Source of the DNA: Burkholderiaceae bacterium
GTDB taxonomy: Bacteria > Pseudomonadota > Gammaproteobacteria > Burkholderiales > Burkholderiaceae_C
Direction of reading: 5' to 3'
Length of the DNA stretch: 38,397 nucleotides
NCBI GenBank assembly: GCA_030654805.1
Contig: JAURWR010000089.1
Span: 1 to 38,397, forward strand
Shown: piece after piece, positions 1-7,741 of the stretch
Position numbering within the stretch: the first letter of the stretch is position 1
Layout of the letters: each line of letters begins with the position of its first letter
Notes under the pieces: model-generated
What the model was told of the DNA's origin: nothing
The model's input: only the letters and a program-made list of their open reading frames with translations
Database searches by the model: none
Program-made: the position numbers and the translations under genes

Positions 1-982
1 CCGACGACACCGCGATGCCCTTCATGCCCATCAGCAGCGACTCGCCCTCGACGAAGGTGAAGCTCAGATTCAGGTTGTGCGGCACGCGCTGCGTGAGGCT
101 GCCGTTGACGAGCACCTCGGGGATCTGCTGCGCGCCGGCCAGCAGGCGGTCGCGCAACTGGCCGATGCGTGCGTTCTCGCTGACCATCGCCTCGCGCGCC
201 AGCCGGTAGGCCTCGCCCATGCCGGCGATCTGGTGCGTCGGCAGCGTGCCCGATCGCATGCCGCGCTCGTGGCCACCGCCGTGCATCTGCGCCTCGATGC
301 GAACCCGCGGCTTGCGGCGCACATACAGCGCACCGATCCCCTTGGGTCCATAGGTCTTGTGAGCCGACAGGCTCATCAGGTCGATGGGCAGTTCGGTCAG
401 GTCGATCGCGACCTTGCCGCTGGCCTGCGCCGCATCGACGTGGAACAGGATGCCCTTGCTGCGGCACAGCGCACCAATGGCGGCCACATCCTGAATCACG
501 CCGATCTCGTTGTTGACGAACATCACCGAGACCAGGATGGTGTCCGGCCGGATCGCCGCCTTCAGCACCTCGATGTCGAGCAGGCCATCGGATTGCACGT
601 CGAGGTAGCTCACCTCGAAACCGTGGCGCTCCAGCTCTCGCATCGTGTCGAGCACGGCCTTGTGCTCGGTCTTGACGGTGATCAGGTGCTTGCCCTTGCC
701 GGCGTGGAACTGCGCCGCGCCCTTGATCGCGAGGTTGTTGGATTCGGTCGCGCCGGAGGTCCACACGATTTCACGCGGGTCTGCGCCGATCAGCGCGGCG
801 ACGTGTTCACGGGCGATCTCGACCGCCTCTTCCGCAGCCCATCCGTAGGCGTGACTGCGCGAGGCCGGGTTGCCGAACTGCTCGTACAGGTAAGGCACCA
901 TCGTGTGCACGACCCGGGGGTCGACCGGCGTGGTGGCAGCGTAGTCCAGGTAGATCGGTCTGGCGTCGAGCTTGAGGTCCAT
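1..982 (-). CDS. iscS: Cysteine desulfurase, IscS type (3' end beyond window)
   Basis: PLP-dependent enzyme that takes sulfur from L-cysteine for Fe-S cluster assembly. The reading frame opens at the ATG complementary to 980-982, behind a GGGAG ribosome-binding site, and runs off the left edge after about 327 codons, so the usual catalytic-Cys loop is not visible. The N-terminus reads [17 protein letters not shown], followed by [14 protein letters not shown]. The PLP lysine lies in [12 protein letters not shown], then [16 protein letters not shown]. These match housekeeping IscS better than the shorter, divergent NifS type. Its position beside nif and mod genes and the sigma54-like promoter just upstream suggest it serves nitrogenase here. 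Family assignment is firm; the nif-specific role is inference. Confidence 0.93.
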   Translation of the reverse strand, partial: MDLKLDARPIYLDYAATTPVDPRVVHTMVPYLYEQFGNPASRSHAYGWAAEEAVEIAREHVAALIGADPREIVWTSGATESNNLAIKGAAQFHAGKGKHLITVKTEHKAVLDTMRELERHGFEVSYLDVQSDGLLDIEVLKAAIRPDTILVSVMFVNNEIGVIQDVAAIGALCRSKGILFHVDAAQASGKVAIDLTELPIDLMSLSAHKTYGPKGIGALYVRRKPRVRIEAQMHGGGHERGMRSGTLPTHQIAGMGEAYRLAREAMVSENARIGQLRDRLLAGAQQIPEVLVNGSLTQRVPHNLNLSFTFVEGESLLMGMKGIAVSS

Positions 983-1016
983 CGCAGTACTCCCACGTCA
1001 TCGGATGCTCTTCCTT

Positions 1017-1032
1017 CTCAAGGAACGTGCCA
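1017..1032 (-). promoter_or_regulatory. Sigma54 (-24/-12) promoter candidate for the iscS-type gene
   Basis: The minus strand reads TGGCACGTTCCTTGAG. The -24 hexamer TGGCAC is perfect, the spacer is five bases, and the -12 element is TTGAG instead of TTGCA. It lies about 35 bases upstream of the iscS ATG, a normal distance. The rest of the divergent 983-1245 gap shows no further recognisable signal and no perfect NifA site (TGT-N10-ACA). The degenerate -12 element keeps confidence moderate. Confidence 0.5.
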
Positions 1033-1245
1033 GTCGATGTCGCCGCGCGACGCAATGCGGAAAAGCGACCGCGCATCAGGCACTTGGCGCGTTTTGGGTC
1101 GCGGTTCGGGGCGCGCCGGCGGGTGGGGATCGATGTCGGATCGCTGTCGGCTTTGTCGCAACCTCGACGCGCCGAACGTGCATTCGTCGCCCGTGGCGCC
1201 GGGCCCGGGGCTTGCGTTGCCTGCTCCCATCAACCGAGACACGAC

Positions 1246-1752
1246 ATGAACCTGTTCACCGGCGAATCCGCCGACGCCTTCTTCGGCGGCGACATGCCCG
1301 AAGCCGCACGCAACCTGCTGCATCAGGCTGCGCAGTCGGCACGCGGTGAGGTGGGCGCACTGCTGTGGACGGCGCAGGCCCTCGCACCGCAGGCCCTGGG
1401 CATCTACTACGCGCTGTACAAGCACCACGCCGGCCTGCGCGAGTTCGAGCAGGCCGAACGCGCGGCGCAACGCGGCCTGCTCGAAGCGGCGAAGCAGGCC
1501 GGGTTGGCCGAAGACTGGCGCCAGGTCGCGCCCGGCAGCGTGCCCGACGGCATCGACTTCCGCGGCAACGGAGCGGCACGCTTCTGGCTCTTCACGCTCA
1601 AGGCGCTGGCCTTTATCGCGTTGCGCAGCGGGCGACCCGAGGACGCGCGCGAGCTGCTGGCCCGCATCGCCGCGCTGGACGACCAGGCGCACATCGGCGG
1701 CGAGGTCATCGCGACCCTGCTGGCCTGCGTGACGAGTCGGCCCGGTGCCTGA
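1246..1752 (+). CDS. Small helical, TPR-like protein of unknown function
   Basis: A 168-residue protein rich in Ala and Leu, starting MNLFTGESADAFFGGDMPEA. It looks like helical hairpins of the TPR type: a helix around residues 17-35, ALGIYYALYKHHAGLREF at about 48-65, and a later pair LFTLKALAFIALRSGRPEDA then ELLARIAALDD. The AL-x-ALYKHH helix recalls the docking surfaces of small scaffold proteins. I chose the ATG at 1246 because the homogeneous helical sequence begins there; the longer in-frame extension upstream reads as low-complexity Arg-rich sequence. The ribosome-binding site is weak. I do not recognise a named family. Its place between an Fe-S gene and the mod/nif block suggests a nitrogen-fixation accessory, but that is inference. 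Confidence 0.72.
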   Translation: MNLFTGESADAFFGGDMPEAARNLLHQAAQSARGEVGALLWTAQALAPQALGIYYALYKHHAGLREFEQAERAAQRGLLEAAKQAGLAEDWRQVAPGSVPDGIDFRGNGAARFWLFTLKALAFIALRSGRPEDARELLARIAALDDQAHIGGEVIATLLACVTSRPGA

Positions 1753-1770
1753 AAACCTGGGGCGGGCGGG

Positions 1771-2127
1771 TCAGTGCCAGGCCTGAAACAGCCCGGGCTG
1801 CTGCTCGCGGTAAACGCGCAACCAGCTCAGGGTCGCCGGCACCAGCGACTGCACGGCGAACCACAGTGCCTCGTCCTGCTGTGCGCCGGGCAGCGGCAGC
1901 GCCAGCCGCGTGGCACGCCAGCCGGCCCAATCCATCTCGGGCATCAGATGGCGCAGCGCATCCGGCGCGTCCGCCAGCGTGTCGGCCAGGCAGCGCACCT
2001 GGCGTTGCACCTCGGCACGCGTCAGACGCGAGCGCAGCAGTTCGGATTGCTGCAGCCCGTCGGTCAGGATCAACACGGCCTCGCAAGCGTCGTTCGTCAG
2101 TTGGAGCATCGGTGCAGTGATCATCAT
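1771..2127 (-). CDS. Small conserved-looking protein, possibly DUF6931-like
   Basis: A 118-residue protein starting MMITAPMLQLTNDACEAV and ending LFQAWH. It has no signal peptide or membrane helix. An Ala/Trp-rich middle (MDWAGWRATRLAL) is followed by WFAVQSLVPATLSWLRVYR, which I loosely associate with a small protein found in nif neighbourhoods (perhaps DUF6931); this is from memory and uncertain. It converges on the preceding gene with an 18-base gap and diverges from the acetyltransferase gene. A GTG nine bases further upstream (2136) is an alternative start; neither start has a clear ribosome-binding site. Confidence 0.7.
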   Translation of the reverse strand: MMITAPMLQLTNDACEAVLILTDGLQQSELLRSRLTRAEVQRQVRCLADTLADAPDALRHLMPEMDWAGWRATRLALPLPGAQQDEALWFAVQSLVPATLSWLRVYREQQPGLFQAWH

Positions 2128-2186
2128 CGGCGACACATTGCAGCTTTCGCGCCAGCACGACGCGGCTCGAACGGCCATCACCCGCG

Positions 2187-2738
2187 ATGAAGCGCGTGCT
2201 CCACACCGAGCGACTGCGACTGCGCGCGCCGCAGCCGGGCGACGAGCACGCGGCCTTCGACGGCTGGGCGCAGGACCCGGACGTGTTGCGCTACCTGGGT
2301 TGGCGGCCGCACGGGGCCATCGCCGACACCCGCACCCAGCTCGACTGGGACCAGGCACGCTGGCTCAAGCGCAGCGCCTGGACCTGGCTGCTCGTCGAGC
2401 CGCGAGGCGCCGCGATCGGGTTGGTTCAACTGATTCCCCAGCGCTTCGATGGCCCGGCCCACCATCTGCGCCTGGGTTATCTGCTGGCTCGCGGTCAGTG
2501 GGGCCGCGGGCTGATGCGCGAAGCCGTCGCGGCGGTGCTGTCCGAGGCGTTTGCGCAGACCCCGGTGTGGCGCATCGACGCGCTGTGCGATGTCGACAAC
2601 CACGCGTCGGCGCGTCTGCTCCACGCGCTCGGCTTTGCGCACGAAGGCGTGCTGCGCCGGCACAGCCTGCATCCCAATGTGAGCGCCGAACCACGCGATG
2701 TCACGGTCCACGCCCGACTGCGACCCGACGGCGCGTGA
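2187..2738 (+). CDS. GNAT-family N-acetyltransferase (RimJ/RimL-like)
   Basis: A 183-residue acetyl-CoA-dependent acyltransferase of the RimJ/RimL type. It opens with the family-typical MKRVLHTERLRLRAPQPGD. The core strand LGYLLARGQWGRGLMREAV contains the acetyl-CoA loop (QWGRGL) at about residues 104-109, and DVDNHASARLLHALGFAHEG is the C-terminal helix and strand of the fold. These enzymes acetylate protein N-termini or small amines; the substrate cannot be read from sequence. It stands alone between the small minus-strand gene and modA, and I see no functional link to molybdate uptake. Confidence 0.9.
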   Translation: MKRVLHTERLRLRAPQPGDEHAAFDGWAQDPDVLRYLGWRPHGAIADTRTQLDWDQARWLKRSAWTWLLVEPRGAAIGLVQLIPQRFDGPAHHLRLGYLLARGQWGRGLMREAVAAVLSEAFAQTPVWRIDALCDVDNHASARLLHALGFAHEGVLRRHSLHPNVSAEPRDVTVHARLRPDGA

Positions 2739-2739
2739 C

Positions 2740-2808
2740 TCAGACCCCGAGCACGACGTGGCTGGCCTTGATCACCGCGATGTCCTGACCACCTGCGACA
2801 GGTCTCAG
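2740..2808 (-). pseudogene. Remnant of a Mop (molbindin) domain C-terminus
   Basis: On the minus strand, right after the acetyltransferase stop, a 22-codon open stretch ends in TGA. It reads PVAGGQDIAVIKASHVVLGV, the characteristic end of a molybdopterin-binding Mop domain as found in molbindins and at the C-terminus of ModE. An in-frame TAG lies immediately upstream, so no start codon can be supplied and most of the domain is missing. Its position just ahead of modA suggests that a modE or mop gene once stood here and was deleted. The match is short but the context is specific. Confidence 0.55.
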
Positions 2809-2878
2809 CAGCTATAACCCGGTGACGACATCGTGGCCAGATCACGCGGTGAAGGATTGAACTCGAAGGATCGATGAC

Positions 2879-3643
2879 GTGATGAAACTGGAATTCCGGA
2901 TGTTGTTGCTTCTGGCGATCGCCGCCTCGGCAACGGTCGCCGTGCCGTCGCAGGCCGACGAGGTGGTGGTGGCGGTCGCGGCCAATTTCGCCGGCCCGCT
3001 GGCGAAGATCGGTGAAGGTTTCACCGCGGCCACCGGCCACACGCTGAAGGTCTCGGCGGGGTCCACCGGCAAGTTCTATTCGCAGATCGTCGCCGGCGCG
3101 CCGTTCGAGGTGTTGATCGCCGCCGACGACGAGACGCCGAAGAAGCTGGTCGCCGACGGCTTGGCGGTGGCGGGCAGCAACTTCACCTATGCGATCGGCA
3201 AGCTGGTGCTGTGGAGCGCGCAACCGGGCTATGTCGACGACCAGGGCGCGGTGCTGGCCACGGGCCGGTTCGCACACCTGGCGATCGCCAACCCGAAGCT
3301 GGCGCCGTACGGACAGGCGGGCATGCAGGTGCTGAAGGCGCGCGGCCTGACCGATGCGGTCGCGCCCAGGCTCGTGACCGCCGAGAGCATCGCGCAGGCC
3401 CATCAGTTCATCGCCACCGGCAACGCCGAGCTCGGCTTCGTCGCGCTGTCGCAGGTGGCGACTGCGGGCAAGCCGGTGACGGGCTCGTACTGGCTGGTGC
3501 CGACGTCGCTGTACGGCGAGATTCGCCAGGACGCGGTGCTGCTCAAGACGGGCGAGAAGAACCCGGCCGCCGCGGCCTTGCTGGCCTACCTGAAGAGCGC
3601 GCCGACCCAGGCGGTGATCCAGTCGTTCGGCTACGGGCCATGA
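2879..3643 (+). CDS. modA: Molybdate ABC transporter, periplasmic binding protein ModA
   Basis: A 254-residue periplasmic protein that captures molybdate and delivers it to ModBC. An N-terminal signal peptide (MLLLLAIAASATVAVPSQADE) should be cut after about residue 26. The mature part shows the ModA pattern: VAVAANFAGPLAKI, then SAGSTGKFYSQI (oxyanion-binding Ser/Thr), APFEVLIAADDE, LAIANPKLAPYGQAG and ELGFVALSQV. The start is GTG at 2879, eight bases after GAAGGA; the ATG at 2882 is equally possible. It heads the modABCD operon, which supplies molybdenum for the nitrogenase cofactor made by the nif genes downstream. I found no clear ModE box upstream. Confidence 0.95.
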   Translation: MMKLEFRMLLLLAIAASATVAVPSQADEVVVAVAANFAGPLAKIGEGFTAATGHTLKVSAGSTGKFYSQIVAGAPFEVLIAADDETPKKLVADGLAVAGSNFTYAIGKLVLWSAQPGYVDDQGAVLATGRFAHLAIANPKLAPYGQAGMQVLKARGLTDAVAPRLVTAESIAQAHQFIATGNAELGFVALSQVATAGKPVTGSYWLVPTSLYGEIRQDAVLLKTGEKNPAAAALLAYLKSAPTQAVIQSFGYGP

Positions 3644-3677
3644 AGTTCGACGCCATGACCACCCGAGGCCTGCGCGC

Positions 3678-4364
3678 ATGACACCGGCCGCCTGGACCGC
3701 GATCCGCCTCACCGCCGAGCTGGCGGCGCTCACGACGGCGCTGCTGCTGATCGTCGGCACACCGATCGCATGGTGGCTGGCCCGCACGCACTCGCGCTTG
3801 AAGCCGGTGTGGTCTGCGGTTGTCGCGATGCCCATCGTGCTGCCGCCCTCGGTGCTGGGCTTCTACCTGCTGCTGCTGATGGGGCCTTTCGGGCCGGTGG
3901 GGCAGTTCACGCAATGGCTCGGCATCGGTCGGTTGCCATTCACGTTCGGTGGTCTGGTCGTCGCTTCGGTGCTGTATTCGATGCCGTTCGTCGTGCAGCC
4001 GCTGCAGCAGGCGTTCGAGGCGATCCCTGAGCGCACGCTGGAAGCCGCGGCCACGCTGCGCGCCTCGCCGCTGGATCGCTTCTTCAGCGTCGCGCTGCCG
4101 CTGGCACGGCCGGGTTTCGTCACCGCCAGCGTGCTCGGCTTCGCGCACACGGTCGGCGAGTTCGGCGTGGTGCTGATGATCGGCGGCAACATCCCGGGCC
4201 AGACACGGGTGTTGTCGGTCGCGATCTACGACCATGTCGAGGCCGGCGAATTCAGCGAGGCGCATCGTCTGGCGGCCGGCATGGTGGCGTTCGCCATGAT
4301 CGTGCTCGTGACGCTGTACGTGGTGAACAAGCCGCGCCGGGACGATGCGGAGGCCCTGCGGTGA
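3678..4364 (+). CDS. modB: Molybdate ABC transporter permease ModB
   Basis: A 228-residue inner-membrane permease that forms the molybdate channel as a dimer. It has about five hydrophobic helices, including LTTALLLIVGTPIAWWLA and VLGFYLLLLM. The cytoplasmic EAA loop, which docks on ModC, is visible as LEAAATLRASPLDRFFSVALPLARPG (about residues 121-146), followed by GFAHTVGEFGVVLMIGGNIPG, typical of ModB. It starts 34 bases after modA and its TGA overlaps the GTG start of modC by four bases, so the three genes are co-transcribed and probably translationally coupled. Confidence 0.96.
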   Translation: MTPAAWTAIRLTAELAALTTALLLIVGTPIAWWLARTHSRLKPVWSAVVAMPIVLPPSVLGFYLLLLMGPFGPVGQFTQWLGIGRLPFTFGGLVVASVLYSMPFVVQPLQQAFEAIPERTLEAAATLRASPLDRFFSVALPLARPGFVTASVLGFAHTVGEFGVVLMIGGNIPGQTRVLSVAIYDHVEAGEFSEAHRLAAGMVAFAMIVLVTLYVVNKPRRDDAEALR

Positions 4365-5440
4365 TCGAAGCCACCTTGCGCCTGCAACGCCGGGACTTCC
4401 GGCTCGACGTCGCGCTCGCTTTTCCGGCGCACGGCATCACCGCGCTCGTCGGCCCGTCGGGCTGCGGCAAGACCACCGTGCTGCGGGCGCTGGCCGGGCT
4501 GGAACGCGCATCGGGGCGCGTCGCCTGGGGTGCCGAGGTCTGGCAGGACGACGCCACCGGCTGCTTCGTGCCCACGCACCGGCGGCCACTGGGCTACGTG
4601 ATCCAGGAGGCGGCGCTGTTTCCGCATCTGGATGTGCGCGGCAACCTGCACTACGGACGCCGACGCAGCGACGGCGAGTCCGGTCGCATCTCCCTCGACG
4701 CGGTCGTCGATCTGCTCGGCATCGGACACCTGCAGGCGCGGCGCACGGCCACGCTGTCAGGCGGCGAACGCCAGCGCGTGGCGATCGCTCGCGCGCTGGC
4801 CACCGGCCCCCGCCTGCTGTTGATGGACGAGCCGCTGGCCGCGCTCGACGCAGCACGCAAGGCCGAAATCCTGCCGTACCTCGAGCGCCTGCATCGCGAA
4901 CTGGCGCTGCCGGTCGTCTACGTCACGCATGCGATGGACGAGGCGGCGCGGCTCGCGGACCATCTGGTGCTGATGCGCGATGGACAGGTCGAAGCGGCCG
5001 GCCCGCTGGCCGAGTTGATGGCACGCACCGATCTGCCGCTGAGCCGGCAGGACGATGCCGGGGTCGTGATCGAAGCGCAAGTCGTCGAGCACGACCGGCC
5101 ACACGGCATGACCCGCATCGGCTTCCACGGCACGACCCTGTGGGTCGGCGAGGCTGCGGCGCCGCCGGGGGAACGCGTGCGCGCACGGGTGCTGGCCCGC
5201 GACGTCAGCGTGACCCGCCAGCGGCCCGGCGAGACCAGCATCCTGAATGTGCTGCCCGTTGTCCTCGAAAGCGTGCAGCGCGAACGCACCACCGCACTGC
5301 TGCGACTGCGCGTCGGCCACGACGCATCGGAACACGACTGGACCCTGCTCGCACGCATCACGAGCAGGAGCTTCGACACCCTGGATCTGCAACCGGGCGA
5401 CGCGCTGCACGCGCAGATCAAGGGTGTCGCATTGATGTAG
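4361..5440 (+). CDS. modC: Molybdate ABC transporter ATP-binding protein ModC
   Basis: A 359-residue ATPase that powers molybdate import. The ABC domain has the Walker A loop GPSGCGKTT (about residues 32-40), a Q-loop in YVIQEAALFPHL, the signature LSGGERQRVAIARAL, Walker B LLLMDEPLAALD and the switch histidine in VYVTHAMDE. The C-terminal third is a TOBE/Mop-like molybdate-sensing domain (VRARVLARDVSVTR, ETSILNVLP, DALHAQIKGVALM), present and complete. It starts with GTG, overlapping the modB stop. The next gene, modD, follows after eight bases. Confidence 0.96.
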   Translation: MIEATLRLQRRDFRLDVALAFPAHGITALVGPSGCGKTTVLRALAGLERASGRVAWGAEVWQDDATGCFVPTHRRPLGYVIQEAALFPHLDVRGNLHYGRRRSDGESGRISLDAVVDLLGIGHLQARRTATLSGGERQRVAIARALATGPRLLLMDEPLAALDAARKAEILPYLERLHRELALPVVYVTHAMDEAARLADHLVLMRDGQVEAAGPLAELMARTDLPLSRQDDAGVVIEAQVVEHDRPHGMTRIGFHGTTLWVGEAAAPPGERVRARVLARDVSVTRQRPGETSILNVLPVVLESVQRERTTALLRLRVGHDASEHDWTLLARITSRSFDTLDLQPGDALHAQIKGVALM

Positions 5441-5448
5441 GACCCACG

Positions 5449-6678
5449 ATGGAGCGAATCGACGACGACGAATTGAGGCGCTGGCTGCGCGAAGACGCGC
5501 CGCACGGCGACCTGACCACGCGCACGCTGCGGCTGGGCAGTCAACCGGGTCGCCTGCAGTTCCAGGCCCGCGGCGCCATGCGCGTGGCGGTGATCGAGGA
5601 GGCCGCGCGCCTGTTCGAACTGTGCGGATGCGAGGCGGTCGTGGTCGTGCCCAGCGGCAGCGACGCGGCGCCAGGCGAGACGCTGCTGAAAGCCGAGGGA
5701 CCTGCGGACGGGCTGCTGCTGGCGTGGAAGGTGGCGCAGACGGCCGTCGAGGCGGCCAGCGGCATTGCCAGCGAAGCGGCACGCATCGTCGCGCTGCTGC
5801 GCACCGCCGAGTTCAGCCAGCCGCTGGCCTGCACGCGCAAGAACTGGCCGGGAGGTCGTGCGCTGGCCGCACGGGGGGTGTGGGCCGGCGGCGCGGTGAT
5901 GCATCGGCTGGGCCTCTCGGAAACGCTGCTGGTGTTCCCCGAGCACCGGGCCTTCCTGGCGCCCGCCGATGTCATGGCATCGATGACCGCGCTGCGAGCT
6001 GCCCAGCCCGAGAAGAAGCTCGTCGTCGAGGTGGGCAGCGAGGACGAGGCGATGGGCTTCGCGCGCGCCGGCGCCGAGGTGCTGCAGCTCGAACGCTTCA
6101 GCCCGGCGGCACTGGCGGCGCTGCGTCGGCGCCTCGACGCCGAGGGGCTGCGGCCGCTGCTGGCACCGGCCGGCGGCGTCACCGCCGCCAATGCCGTGGA
6201 CTATGCACGCGCCGGCGCCAACTTCCTGGTGAGTTCGGCCCCCTACTTCGCCCCGCCCGCCGACGTGAAGGTCGTCATCGCGACCGCCTCCGTCGGAACG
6301 CTAGCGAAGCGGGACCTCGCGGACCGAGGCACCTATTGCGGGCGTCTGATTCCTGGCGGAAAGTCGAACTGCTCTTTCCGACCCGCAGGCGACATCCAAC
6401 CGATGAGTTTCACGACTGGCAAGCGGTCGTTGCGGCGGAGCGCGATGGGCACCAAGTACCTGAGCCCGCACCCCGTCAGGCGCACGGTGCAGCGTTGCGC
6501 CCAGCAAGCCCATGTCGGCGCTACTCATCAGTGCCTCAATGTTGGTCGGTATGCGCATGCGATCCACGTCGGCGGCCTTCACGGACCCTCGCCTCTAGAA
6601 TCGCGCTCGCGCAATCAACATGACCAAGCCATCTGCCCTTCCCAAGGTACGCAACCCGCGAAAGCCTACCCTGCCTGA
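5449..6678 (+). CDS. modD: ModD, quinolinate phosphoribosyltransferase-like, C-terminally fused to foreign sequence
   Basis: ModD belongs to the quinolinate/nicotinate phosphoribosyltransferase fold and is linked to molybdate transport operons; its exact reaction is not settled. The domain is intact from MERIDDDELRRWL through HGDLTTRTL, ACTRKNWPGGRALA, VVEVGSEDEA and APAGGVTAANAVDYA to VSSAPYFAPPADVKVVI. Family members normally stop within a few residues of that last motif (near 6275). Here the frame continues for about 130 more residues of unrelated low-complexity sequence to a TGA at 6678, overlapping the start of the methyltransferase gene by 59 bases. The natural end appears to have been replaced by the island. 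The enzyme core may still be functional. Confidence 0.88.
   Translation: MERIDDDELRRWLREDAPHGDLTTRTLRLGSQPGRLQFQARGAMRVAVIEEAARLFELCGCEAVVVVPSGSDAAPGETLLKAEGPADGLLLAWKVAQTAVEAASGIASEAARIVALLRTAEFSQPLACTRKNWPGGRALAARGVWAGGAVMHRLGLSETLLVFPEHRAFLAPADVMASMTALRAAQPEKKLVVEVGSEDEAMGFARAGAEVLQLERFSPAALAALRRRLDAEGLRPLLAPAGGVTAANAVDYARAGANFLVSSAPYFAPPADVKVVIATASVGTLAKRDLADRGTYCGRLIPGGKSNCSFRPAGDIQPMSFTTGKRSLRRSAMGTKYLSPHPVRRTVQRCAQQAHVGATHQCLNVGRYAHAIHVGGLHGPSPLESRSRNQHDQAICPSQGTQPAKAYPA
6285..6619. other. Island left border, no credible gene of its own
   Basis: Between the end of the real ModD domain and the methyltransferase start, the only plus-strand coding potential is the read-through tail of modD. 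A 93-codon minus-strand frame (6301-6582) has no recognisable motif and no good ribosome-binding site. A TAGAAT hexamer at 6596-6601, 19 bases before the methyltransferase ATG, could be a -10 box, but no convincing -35 partner is visible. I see no direct repeat, integrase or tRNA end that would name the insertion mechanism. Confidence 0.4.
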
Positions 6679-7741
6679 TGTCGCCCGGATTGAGGTGGTC
6701 GACTTGTTCTGCGGTGCGGGAGGCCTGAGTTGCGGCTTGAAAAAGGCCGGCGTGCGGGTGGTGGCCGGCATTGATGTGGATGCGACCTGCAAGTACCCCT
6801 ACGAGGCCAACCACCCTGGCGCAAAATTCTTGCTGCAGGATGTGACCACTCTGACGGGAGCTGACCTGAAGGCACTGTGGAGCCCGACGTCGGTGCGGCT
6901 GCTGGCGGGCTGCGCGCCGTGCCAGCCCTTTTCAAGCTACGCCAACACCAAGGTGGCGGCTGAAAATGACAAGTGGGGCTTGCTGTACCAATTCGGGCGT
7001 TTGGTGGCTGAAACCAAGCCCGACCTGGTGACCATGGAAAACGTGCCGGGCCTCGCCGCCCAAGCGCCGTTCAAGGCGTTTTTGCGCATCCTCAAAGCTG
7101 CGGGCTACAACATTCAATACGCGGTGCTGAACGCGGCGGACTACGGTGCGCCGCAGCAGCGCAAGCGCCTGGTGCTGCTAGCGTCTCTGCTGGGCCGGGT
7201 GCAAATGCCTGCAGCCACGCACCCGGGCTCGGCCCGGTGGGTGACGGTGCGCGACGCGGTGGGTGCCTTGCCGGCCATTGACGACGGCGAGGTATCGACC
7301 CAAGACCCGTTGCATCGGGCGTCGGCCCTGTCGCCCTTGAACCAGCAGCGTGTGCGTGCTTCAAGGCCCGGCGGCACCTGGCGCGACTGGCCCGCTGACT
7401 TGGTGGCCGAGTGCCACCGCAAGCCCAGCGGCCAGCATTCGGCCGGCGTGTATGGGCGTATGGAGTGGGACAAGCCCGCGCCCACCATGACCACGCTGTG
7501 TATTGGCTACGGCAATGGGCGCTTTGGGCACCCGCAACAGCACCGGGGCATTTCGCTGCGCGAGGCGGCCATCTTCCAGTCGTTCCCACCCAGCTACAAA
7601 TTCGTGAAGCCAGGCTCGCCCGTGTTAGCCAAGCGGCTGGCGCGGCTGATAGGCAATGCTGTGCCGCCTAAGTTGGGGGAGGCGGTGGGGCGGGCGCTGC
7701 AGGCGGCAGTGCGTTCACCCGCAGGTACAGCCGACGCGTGA
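6620..7741 (+). CDS. DNA (cytosine-5-)-methyltransferase
   Basis: A 373-residue C5-cytosine DNA methyltransferase. Motif I is VDLFCGAGGLSCGL (about residues 27-40). Motif IV, GCAPCQPFSSY, carries the catalytic Cys (about 101). Motif VI is MENVPG, motif VIII is GAPQQRKRLVLLAS, and motifs IX-X include LTRLIGNAVPP-type sequence (RLARLIGNAVPP near 344-355). The target-recognition region between VIII and IX is short, so the recognised DNA sequence cannot be read off. All catalytic motifs are intact. Its 3' end overlaps the convergent HEPN gene by 74 bases. Together with that gene and the DUF262 gene it probably forms a restriction-like module in which the methylase marks self DNA; that role is inference. 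Confidence 0.95.
   Translation: MTKPSALPKVRNPRKPTLPDVARIEVVDLFCGAGGLSCGLKKAGVRVVAGIDVDATCKYPYEANHPGAKFLLQDVTTLTGADLKALWSPTSVRLLAGCAPCQPFSSYANTKVAAENDKWGLLYQFGRLVAETKPDLVTMENVPGLAAQAPFKAFLRILKAAGYNIQYAVLNAADYGAPQQRKRLVLLASLLGRVQMPAATHPGSARWVTVRDAVGALPAIDDGEVSTQDPLHRASALSPLNQQRVRASRPGGTWRDWPADLVAECHRKPSGQHSAGVYGRMEWDKPAPTMTTLCIGYGNGRFGHPQQHRGISLREAAIFQSFPPSYKFVKPGSPVLAKRLARLIGNAVPPKLGEAVGRALQAAVRSPAGTADA

Noticed and set aside
1150-1175. Possible NifA site TGT-N10-ACG upstream of the desulfurase gene
   Set aside because: One base off consensus in a GC-rich gap; such matches are expected by chance.
77-1249. A 390-codon plus-strand frame opposite the desulfurase gene
   Set aside because: The minus strand encodes a clear IscS-type protein that is open to the window edge; the plus frame has no recognisable motifs.
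2800-2878. Possible ModE operator before modA (CTATAACC)
   Set aside because: Only one half resembles the ModE box and the inverted partner is missing.
6301-6582. A 93-codon minus-strand frame at the island border
   Set aside because: No motif, no good ribosome-binding site, and atypical composition; it may be decayed DNA and is described only as part of the border.
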